In this document: positions 42,101 to 54,100 of the stretch, one piece after another
Layout of the letters: each line of letters starts with the position of its first letter
Numbering within the stretch: the stretch's first letter is position 1
Assembly (NCBI RefSeq): GCF_964355755.1
Contig: NC_092671.1
Span: forward strand, 18,748,001 to 18,812,000
DNA length: 64,000 nucleotides
From: Antedon mediterranea
Taxonomy: Eukaryota; Echinodermata; Crinoidea; Comatulida; Antedonidae
Reading direction: 5' to 3'
Made by a program: the position numbers and the translations under genes
The notes under the pieces: model-generated
The model's database searches: none
What the model was told of the DNA's origin: nothing
The model's input: the letters and a program-made list of their open reading frames with translations, nothing else

Positions 42101-45100
42101 GCAGTTTTCAAATGTAGTTTAAAACATTCCCAGTAAAGTTTCAGTCATGGTGATCGGCTACATCCCCACCCCAAACTTACAGTCCCTTCCCAGGGATAAT
42201 TAAAATACTTTAACATTTTCCTACCACAATTCTGGTCAATTTGATAGCCTACTGCTTCTAGCCTAAGAAAATCCCCTGAACCCCAACTCCCAACTACCAC
42301 ACCCTATCTCCTAACCCCTCTCTCCCTTTGAAATGTAGTTTAAAACCTTCCCAGTACAATTGTGATCATTTTGATACCCCATATGTATGGTTACTGTACA
42401 TGCAGAAACAGAAATTTGTATAACGAACAAACATCGAAAGTGGGGAAAAGTGGGCCATTTTGACCACATTTTGGCCCCTAACTTGAATCCTAGATGGCGG
42501 ATGATGTTCAAATATAGTTTAGAACTTTCCCGGTACAATTGCGGTCATTTTGATAATCCATATGCAAGGTTACGTGCAGTAACAAAAATTTATATAACAA
42601 ACAAACAAACACAAAAACATACAAACTCTCTCACTTATAATATAGATATTCATTTGGATGAAAAACAGAAGATGATAATTTTTTTTAATAGTAATTATTT
42701 AATATGAAGCAAAAGAATGCAAGAGTTTAATTTTCTTCAATAGAAAATATTATATTCATTACAACTGATGTTCCCTTGTAACTGTTTTGTGCTTTTTATA
42801 ATACTAACATAGGCTTGCATTGTGTAACTTTTATTGGGTATGCTTATGGGATTGTATACCTTGTCTTTTTAAATGTTGTTTATTAAATTTCATTTTTAAT
42901 GTTCATATCATCATTAACACATACAATATTCTCTTTTGTATTGGCTTTTTTTATATTGTGTATAGATTTTATGATCTATGATCTATTATTAATAATAAAT
43001 TTTAGCTTTGGGTTATTTTATATACTAAAGTACTGTTTGTTTCTCATACATGCTTCAAGGTATAGTGTCCCCCCTGAAAAAAATATTGTTTTAAATGTTT
43101 TTGTTGAATATGCCATTTTAGTGTCACATAATCACTAAAAATTGGATCAGAAAAAAAATTTGACCCAAAAAACTGTTGTTAAAGTCAAAATTGATCGAAA
43201 GCTGATTGAATTTAATTAATTATTTTGTCTGTGAAGTTGGCCTATTCAAAGTCTTTTTTAATAATCTTCATTTCCTTTATGTTTTTGGGGGACAATACAT
43301 CTTTTAACAATGTTGTGTATGTTTTGCAGTTTGGATTTACTTTAATATTTGTTTGCATTGTCAAACAATCAAAGTAAGTTATTTTAAGATACAAAAGGAA
43401 GAAGTAGGTACATAACAAAAATAAAAAGTTTAATACAGTTATCGACAACAACGTTGAGTACTGTAATACTGCAGAAATCGGTTACCGTAATAATATAGAG
43501 GAACTAAATATTATTATTAATGTAATTGTTTTATATTGTAAAGCTTTGTCTACACTATCAAACTTTATGTGTCAAAAAAATGTGATGTGCCCATATATGG
43601 ACATGATGATGTCATATCACTACCATATTTAAGCATAGCACTACCATATATAGGCACATCAAACTTTTTTGACACATAAAGTTTGATAGTGTAGACAAGG
43701 CTTTATAAATAATATTGCAGGTTTACTCTACTAGTGTTGTTTAGTTATGTAAATAATACTGTATTTACGCATGTTTATAAAAAACAAGAAAAAAACCACA
43801 TTTGTTATGTATACACGCTAATATATTGAATGGTAGTGCATTTAAGACAATAGGGAGGTTTCGCAACCATACGATAACGAAAACGGTTACGTCACGCATT
43901 TGTGAAACTTTTGACCTGATCCCCATTTCATATTCGTAAAGCGTATTCGTGTTGACGAATATCACCAGTCATATTCGTAACTACAAAACGAGTATAGTTT
44001 TTGATCTATTTTAGACATTTTGCATTTGAATCAGGAATGATTCATGATTATAATATAATTATAAATTTATTGAAAGTAATTTACTAAAGTAATTTACTAA
44101 AATGCCAAGTCAATTTTGATAAATAGCAGTTTTTAAAGTCCTCACTCGCATTGATGTTACGCTAGGCCTAGCCAGCCAAGCACCAAGCAACACGTACCTG
44201 CGCTTCGCTCAAATTTACCGCAGTCATATTTTGGACGGCGCCCTCAATATTTCATTGCCATGCAAAACAGATTTTTACTGGCTTACGAAAACGAATACGT
44301 GCGCGTGACGTATCCATTTTCGGTATCGTATTCGTAAGATTGCGAAACCTCTCTAATAATACTGAAATTAATACCGTAGTTTTGGACTGCAGAAGAACTC
44401 TTATAAAGGGGACATTCTCTGGGTTTCCAAATGGAGGCATTCTACTGTATATTACACTGTTGTGTTGACTATTTACAGTAAAATATTCCAATTGTTTATT
44501 ATTCAAGATTCAACAGTCAAAAAAATATAATTGAGATTTATAAATTATATATATTTTTTTTTTTGGATTAGATAACAGACAGATTACTAGATTCCTGGCC
44601 CAATTGTTGATTGTTGTTTTACTTGTGTTGTGTTTATAGGTGATGGTAACAAATGTAACTTCATTGTTGAAAACAGTGAAAAGCGTAGAGGATGAAGCAC
44701 TGCGTGGTACAAGGGCTTTGGAAGCAACAATTGATGCCGTAGTACAAGAAGCCAGAGTAAGTAAATGAGCAGTAACTATTATGTAATGCCTGTACATTGT
44801 TAGTAATTACAACATGCAAGTCTTGTCTACATTTCTTCTCAATCATGTGGCCCTCCTGAAGTTTGAACCGTGTGAGACCCATGCATTTAAATCCTTTGTT
44901 GCATCTCTCACTTGAAACCTAACATTTCATGTCTTTACAAAACTTGACACCTAAAATTGAAACTGAAAAGATGTGCTCTATAATGATGACTCAATGATCT
45001 CTAATCTGTTGTGTGTGAGAATGTTCCTTATTTTACATGTTATCAATGAATCAAATACAAAAGAGGATGTTTCTTTCCTATTTTAACATTCTTTTTTTAT

Positions 45101-48100
45101 TAATATCTACCTACATGACGGCAATAATGGTGTGTTTTATAAAGCCAACTATTGTTCATGCGAGACCAAGCTTTGTTATACAAATCTTAATAACAGGCAT
45201 AATAATAATAATAATCTGAAACTAAATCTATAGCAGGCTGTTATCAATATGTATAGTGATGTGATAGTGGGGTATGGTGTCTTATGACAAATCTTGGATA
45301 CTATACCAATACACAATATATGCAATCTGAGATAGACACCCTAATTCACTTCCTGTGAATCTAGTGTATATAATGCAAAGCAAATCACCCAGATTTACAG
45401 TTATCAGAGGCACTTTACAAACTACAGTCGTATGTATGTATGTATGTATGTATCTAGTTAGTTACTATTAGTTAGTTTCTGTATGCTGTACGCTGATATG
45501 GTAATGGTATTCTCTTGTCAACATGGAACTGAAAGCAACTATTCAACTCAACTGAAAGGAACTACTTGTGCACTCAATTTCACTTTAGGTCAACTGAACA
45601 GAGCTGAACCGAGGTGACAGAACAGAAAGGAACCAGTGTGCAAGCGCTTATGTCGTTTGGAACTGATAGTAAATAGTAACCATAATTGGTGTTGATAATT
45701 ACAACCAGTTTCATGTCGACATGATAGCTTAAATGCTGTGGTCCTTTCAACTTTGAATCACGTTGTGTACATGGTATAGGAACCACCCAAATCAAAGTTT
45801 TCAGTGTTCCCTCAGTTCCAAAAAATATTCAACTGAAAGCTGAAAGCTACTTCATTAATTTAAGTTAAGGTTTTCATATACTAGGTAACTTTTTTTAACA
45901 AAAATCAATTTGAAGTCGGAATGTTTTGAATATGGGTTTGTGGCTTTTCTTTTCTATCATCATTGCATTACTAACCTTATATTTTAAAATGGAAAAGCAA
46001 GCAGTAATAACAATTGCTTAAAATGAAACCTGGTTGCTGGCATTTAATATCGTGCAAAAACACCATGCTTTTCCATTTGTTTGTAGATTCTTCAAACACC
46101 AGCTGAAAAGAGGTACACACCAGAGGACTTGATTCGCAGCACCAAACCTGTGACGGTTGCAACAGCGAAAGCTGTTGGAGCCGGCAACTCTTGCAAGCAA
46201 GATGACATAATTGCTGCATCTAATCTTGGCCGTACAGCTATATTTGAGCTGCTTGAAACTTGCAGGGTATGTATAATAAAACACTTATTTTATCATGACA
46301 TTATTGCCATTTTATGGGGGCTGCTTTAGATTTTTAGAGAACTACATCATGTCTTTGGTACTCTGAAGTTTATAAGCACATTCTATACTATCTTTATGAT
46401 TAGTGTAAAGTTGGTATTTCTGGTTATCGGTGGGTGAACTTTACTAACTATAAGCGTAGTGTTTCAGGTGCAAAATTTAGCACTGTTAATTACAAGCCTG
46501 TAAAGCCAGCATTTTTACAGGGAGTTAATATAGGCTAGCTTGTCATTACTTTCGCTGTTAGTCAATCAATAGGACACTTTGGGCAAAAAAAGCCCTTTTT
46601 TTTCGAACTCTAGATTTGATTTTAATATAATATATAATATTTTGTCGTGTTGTGTTGCACAATTGTATTTTGCTTTAATGGCTGACGGCAAAAATTGATT
46701 TATTTTACACTATTTGACTTTACACATTAAAAGTTTCTGTGTTTCATAATAATTTTTCCCCATTCAATCTTCTTGTTATTTTGTCTATCTGTTTGTTAGA
46801 AAAGGTGGGCTATCTCACGTACTCTATTCTTTTAATGCTTTCACATTCTGAAATGCAGTCTAGGTAGAAAAAAAATCACAAAAACTGTTTATAGACATAG
46901 ACATAAACATGTGGCAGATGTCCACTTATGAGAGGTTGTCAGCCGATAGAAGGCCAATTTTTAGCATTCCTATGACCAATATTTTGTAATCACTATTTTT
47001 TATAAATTGTAATTTTACCTTTAAATGTTGGTTCTATATAATTTGGTATAGAAGTTAGTTATATTATGTGTATCCGAGGAAAGTATAATGCAAAAAAATA
47101 CAAAATACAAATTTTACAGTCAAAATGTGAGATTTAGTAAATGCATTGATTAGATAAGAATGCTATACAAGCGTTTGGATGAGGGTCTGTTGGGATGGTA
47201 TGTGTCAGGGAGGTTATATTATTACTTCACAGTTAGCAGTCCTGTGTAAATACAAAATTCTCTTTGAAATCTGCATAATAATACATAAAAATTGGTGTAT
47301 AAATTATAGTTTAGTACTTTCCAATGTGTGGTGATAAAAGGGTGTTTACTTTTACAAATTGATATTTTTTAATTAGGGTTCACAACCAACGGAAGATTCA
47401 GTGGTGAGGAATTCACTCCATGGTTTTATGCTATACTCTTTTTAAATTATTTTTAATTTCTTTTCTTTTTGTTGAAGCATGAGTTACCTTTTATGTTTCC
47501 ATTATGAAATCTACAGTATAATTCATGTGACTTTGGACATGATCTGAAAAAATGGTACTGACTTTGAACTATACCAGTCGTCACACATTCATACATTTTG
47601 ATTCATGTTTGGCAAATACTAACTAATCGACGCTGTAACGCAAAAATAAATAGTGCAGTGTTTATTGATTCCTTGGGCTAAAATCTAATCCTAGCAAGGT
47701 ATAAACAACAGTCTATGTGATCTGAAGTTGGTAGGTTCAAATCATTCCCCAACAACGTATTAGTCCACAAGTATTCTCAAATTTACTATTTGGCAATCTT
47801 CTCAGAGTAGGAAAAACATGTGATTAATTATTTAGTTTTATACATAGTCATTGATAACTTGATGACCTGACATTGACCTGACCTTACAGCTGACATGACC
47901 TATGACCTAATATTTCTGTTTTCAGTATACTCTTCATCTGCCGTTTTCTGTATCATCTTGAGTGAAACATTTCATCGTTTGTCTAATGATGCATCACAAT
48001 TTATATTGTCAAGTGAATTACTGAATGCAATTTATTTTCTACAGTCTATTCAATATATATTAGATTTTATTGCAGGTCAATTGACCTATAGAATAAAACT

Positions 48101-51100
48101 GAAAGGTCATGATTATTATGCTTGATCTAAATATATAATTATTAACATGTTCAATGCTTTCATGGTCTTTAAAGCAAAATAGAAATACTAGAAAAAAAAC
48201 ACCATATATTCCATTATTTCAATTTTAAACTTTGTCGAAGAATGTCATTTTAATTAATTGGTTTTTTTTTTATTAAATATATCTTATTAAAAAGACAGAG
48301 TAGTATTACACCATTATACTGTAGTAATAGATTTTTGAATTTTAATGAACTTTGTCTTATAAATTAAGATATAAATGAATGAATTGACTAGTTTACTAAT
48401 GTTTTATTTATCGTTTATCTGTTTTTCTAATCTATTAATTTCAACTCTGAAACAATCTTTTTTGTTAATGCCTATATACTTTTATTTCAGTTTCTTGTGT
48501 GATTATTATTATTTGTGTGAAGTGCTCATTATAACCATGTGCGCATGTTGCGTTAATACACAATAACCTAATCAACACTAAACAATAGGATGTTAATTTT
48601 GAAAATAGGGATTCCGAATTGTGCCTTTATAAATGACTGAATTAGTTGTATGTACAGTTTTGTAGGCAAAAGTTATCACTGTATGTAACTATTAAACTGG
48701 GCAATTTGAAAATGACTGTTTGATGCTAATTATTTATAATATCTTTCCTATATTCTCCATGTTTAATAAATAATGTATCATTCTATTTTTGATATTCAAA
48801 TACTGTACTTAATATTCTTTTTTACAGGGAGCTGCAGCTACTGCTCAAACACCTGAAGCTAAACAGAGAACACTGGTTGCTGGACAGAACTGTGCCGATT
48901 CTTATCGTTCACTTCTTCAAAATGTTCATCTGGTAAGACCTGTTTTTAGTAATCTAGTCTTATTTATTTTTATTAATAAGTACAATTGTACAAATAAAAA
49001 TTTAATTATTAAAATTAATTATTAATTAAAAATTTTGTTTTTGAATATTAATTTTAATTTGACATTTTGTCAACTATACAACTTAAAAACTGTATGGAAT
49101 TCATCAAGTTGTATTTGTGTTTAGTGCTAATGTATTAAAAATGTCTGGCTGATATGAAACAAAGTAACAGTATGCAATTTGATGTTTGTCAATTCCAATA
49201 AGAATAGGTCAAATGTCTCCCAATAACCACCACATTTTTCCAATACTTTTGAGTGATCTTCTGTCCAAAGTTGCAATTTCTTTAGATTTTTTTGGATACT
49301 AAAAAGGACATCCTAATAATAATCCTAATCCTAATACCATTTAGGCTTTATTACTAGAATCCTTTAATGTTTGCTTAATTTTGGCTAATGTTTGGATGTA
49401 TTTAAATAAAAATTATAGCACCCTCCTGCTGTTCAAATCAAATTAGGACCTTGTGATAAATAGATACTGAATATTCAGTCAAAGTTGGGCAAACTCATCA
49501 TTTGTATTGTCTTGTTTTTACATTATTTATATTAGGATTCAGAAACAGAAGAATATTCATTGGTGAGACTATCACTCCATGGATTGTGCTAGCTTCTTTT
49601 GTTATCTGAAACATGGGATGCTTCTTTTTTAATATACCTATTATATACTACAATATGATTTATTTGGACATAATCCTATAAAAACTATTATTATAAATGC
49701 TTTCATAAAAAAATGAAAAAATGTAGGTGCAATGCAAGTGATTTGACCAATCATAAGCGACAGTTTGAAAAGTCCATCGCATTGTGATTGGTCAAATTCT
49801 CGGGTACACTTGCATCCACATGGACACCAAGCTCAAAACTTTCCCTAGAAAATTTACCAATGGTTGCAAAAGTTGTCAAATGTAGGATTGGCCTTCATAA
49901 AAAAATGTTCGTCATTCAAAGTAATATTACACCAATAGTTGGACTGTGCAGTCAAATCATGTTTAATATGAATAGTAAAGTCATCAGTAACTTTTATGTG
50001 TTACTCCAGGGTTTATGCAACCACCATCATAAAGCTTTGAAAAGTATCATATTGAATTTGATGACATCACAGCAGCTGTCATGACCTGTAACCTTTTACA
50101 GTTTCACACATCTTGAATTGCTATTTCAGTTTGTTAGTTTGATACATCACAATACATATCGTAACATAACTGCAATTTTAATTTTTACAATGAAATGTTT
50201 TTTATCATGACATTAGACTTTGTTGCACTTGATTTAATATTACAAAAGGATACAAAAAATATAAACAATGGAGATATAAAATAATAAAATCTTGTTACAT
50301 TAAAATGAAGTCAATTATATTAGGCCTAAATGTCAAATATGCGTTCTGAAAACTCAGTCATGTCTGAAAATAGAAAATACCTGTTAAGTGTTAAATGTTT
50401 TATTAATTCACAGACATAGAAAAAATAAAAGGTTAATTCATTTAAAATTGGTGAAGAAATAATATATGTGAGAAAGCCACCCCAACCAAGATTTGAACCC
50501 ACAATCTTCTGATTGTTATTGTTTTGTATTTTATTTATTTATTTTAGGTCATCCAAAAGCCAACACCTGAAGGTAAACAAAAATTGGTACATTACTCAAA
50601 ACGAGTTGCAACGTCGGTCGGTGAAGTAGTACAAGCTGCTGAAGCTCTCAAAGGTAAATTTACAGCTAAAGACAAATTGCAGCTAAAAACAGATAATATT
50701 AATTTATTAAACTATTCACTATGCAACAGCTATTTGTGGAAGCTCTCAATTGATTAGTGTGGGTGATGTTTAACAGTCCAATTGCTGCATCTGCGAACTA
50801 TAACAATAATAATTCTGAAGTGTTGCCTATTTTGTGGAACTGTGCCACTTATTGTGGTTAATAAATTCGGTATATTAAATGCGTAATTTGTTTTCCCTAG
50901 GCCCTGACTGGGTAGATCCAGAAGACCCACATGTTGTGGCTGAGAATGAACTTCTTGGTGCAGCGGCATCTATAGAGGCAGCAGCTAAGAAACTAGCAAT
51001 GCTTAAGCCTAGGTCAAGACCAAAGGTATGTTAAACAACTATCAAATTTACATGCAAAAGTTTAGAGCAGATAAAATATTAATTTTTTGTTTTTTAAGAA

Positions 51101-54100
51101 TTAATAACTTTATTATTATTATAATTGAATTGTTATTAAAACAAATTATTAATATTTTCTCTGGCATTGAAATGGGAGGCCAAAATATCTAGATTATCTG
51201 TTATGAATATAACCAATTGGAACCCCAAAAAGTTTTCCCTTACTAGGTGTTTCCCCTGAATAGGAGTGTGCTATAATCAATGCTTCACGATAATTGTACC
51301 CTTAATAGGGGTGTCCATTGACTATATAGGTAACTTTATTTCAAAAAAAGTAACAAAACCACGCACTGTGGATTACAAAATCTGATACGTTCTTATATGC
51401 ATGCTTCTTACAACAACAAAAAATATAAAATAACATAAAATAATGATTCAAAATAACAAAAGCCATTTATTTCTGTTGCTGGCAATCTCACCCAAATGAA
51501 TTAAGTCGTTTTAATTTTAATTTACTTAACTTAAAATTTCTGAATGAGATTTCCAAATTAGAGGTTCTACTATATGTTAATTATGATTAATTTTAGAAAT
51601 ACAATGTTAAAATGTTGCATTAAACGTTTTTAGTTTTCTTTTTGTTTTGTTTGTGTTTTTTTTTATCTCTGATTCTAAACAGGCACTTAGTAGCATGTAC
51701 ATAACTCTCAGATATGTCTGTTATAGGTAGAATAAGTTGACATGTTCAGCCTATGATAGACATATGTGTCAGTTGTGTTTATTCAGTACATCTTGAAATC
51801 CTCTAATATTATACGCCATGATTGTTGAAATCATCTTTATTCTTCATTTCTTGATAATGTGACTGCTGTTTTTGGAAGTTGGCACCTTATATTTCATTTT
51901 ATTCAGTAATCAATTGTCGTGGAACAATGTGTCATAAACAAGTAATGCAACACTTTTGTGATATCATCATCACAGGCAGTTTACTGTAAGGACTATGTGT
52001 TGTTGATCTACTTTCTCATGGTAGTTAGAATGGAGTACATTCATTTTGTTATCTGATGTTGGAAGTTGCACTGTTATAAAAGGAGATGTGATCAAGATAC
52101 CAAAACTATTATAGTACTTTGTCTGTTGGATATATTTACATTATTGACTCTTTGTTGGATGATTTCTCTGGAAAAAAATGTTAATTCCTTTCTGAACTAT
52201 TAGAACTGATTGCTGATACAAATAATGTGGACATTATAAACTATTATTATTATTATTATTAGTTTCTTTGAGTTTCTGCTGAGGATGATGTTCCTGTTCT
52301 AAACTGAAATAGAACTTTCCTTAATGCTATTAACAATAACACTTTATATAGTATGATCAGTAGCCATTCTGCTGGATGCATTGGTTATTAAACTGTATGT
52401 AATTGATTGTCCAGTTTATAGCCAATGGCCGGTCAGTGTAGTTTTAGTTTCAACCCCTTTTGTTATCCAAGAAAAAAACTTAAGAACAGAACATTATAGA
52501 ATGATGATCTAATCATCTATGGTCAATTTCTTGACATCACTACACGCATTGCTTCATAAACATTCAGTTGGCATCATGAGAAAATTCACAGAAAATGGAT
52601 CTTCAATTCAATTTTGATAACTTTAAGTAGTGGTAACTTTAATGTCTGGTAGGTTTTCATGCGGAAAGGAACATGTTGTTTGTCCTCGTCGTCCTGTAAA
52701 TCATATAGTGTGCACCATATCATTTGTTTCATTGTGTTGTTTTATCAAGTTATACAAACCTGTGTCTTTTAGTATGTTGTTTTGTTTTAAAAGTATGTTT
52801 TGTAATAAATACAATTTACAGAAATCAAATAATACTTATTCAACAATGTTTTGATCATTTTAGGAGGCTGATGAAAGTTTGAACTTTGAAGAGCAGATTC
52901 TTGAAGCAGCCAAATGCATTGCAAATGCAACCAGTGCTCTTGTAAAGGCTGCCTCAGCAGCTCAGAAAGAACTTGTATTGCAAGGAAAGGTATGTTCAAT
53001 CCTGTTTGTTTTAAATTCATAGCAGATATGTCTTTATTAAGATAAGAATGTAAAAGTATAAAATATGTACAGTATAGCTGCTTTTTTATATAGATATCCC
53101 ATTTAAACAATTTCTTCAATTCTGTAGTAGGTCGCATTTGATTGACTTGGTTTAAATTCCAGGTTTAATATGTATTTAGTATTTTGGCAATTGACATCTG
53201 TATTCAAACCATCAACAAATGTGAATAGGCCTCAGTGCATCATTTTATGTTATGCTCAGACGGCTTTACGTCTGATGAGTGTCCACAGCATTGTGACACA
53301 ATGCTTAATACAAAGTGGATCACACGATTTTCCTGAACATGTTGACCCATAATATAATATACAGTATTTACTTGCTTGCAAGCTTTGAAGTTTTGCGTCT
53401 ACACGACACTACTTCTTCAGCGTGTATCCTTACATTTTTTTGTGTACACAGAATAGCAAATTTTAATTGTTTGTAGTAATTTAATACAATACAAGGAGCT
53501 TCTTCACAGGAACTGTTTAAAAAAGTGTTCAATATTAATTTAAATACACAAGTGTATCTACAGTATGTATTATATTTGTTATACAGTACATGTACGATGA
53601 AAAGACATTTACATCAATAGTTGATTTTTGCACACCAAATATCTTACAAAAAGCAAGATAAAGTACCCATGGATTGGTAGAAATTTTATTTTTGGATAAA
53701 TGATCAGTTTTGTAAAAAAAAAAAAGTAATGTTTTTGATAGGTTAAATTTGTTCTATGTATAGTCCAAACCTCACGAACATTCATGGATCTGCCTATGTT
53801 TTTGTAGTGTCTGTGTTTTTTTTTGTAAATTATGTAAATTCCATTTGAAATTCAGTAGATTGTTATACATATAAGAATAACTATGCATAGCATTTATTGG
53901 ATTCGGCATGAGAAAGTCATTGCATAAATGAATCTATATATTTAGAAATTACATCCTAAAATACAATTTGGATATCAAAATATTCATTCCAAACTCACAA
54001 GCATTGTTAAAATGAGTAACATCAATGGATCGTCCATGACTTCATATAGTGTACAAATTCTGAATGGAACGCATTTCACCAAACGTAACTGGATTTGCAA

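Larger units (their letters stand above)
37384..44639 (+). other. 7.3 kb intron between exons 38 and 39
   Basis: Contains a SINE (38405-38700), the candidate 54-nt microexon (39021-39074), a LINE fragment (41160-41655), a degenerate tandem array (41930-42620) and three MITEs (43058-43302, 43539-43706, 43853-44353). The stretches 37384-38400 and 39080-41155 are AT-rich with nothing recognised. Confidence 0.8.

Noticed and set aside
51683-51726. Exon-like segment after a strong pyrimidine tract and aaacag in the exon 43-44 intron
   Set aside because: 44 nt, which shifts frame, and the talin frame reaches a stop within 16 codons; no conservation to support it.
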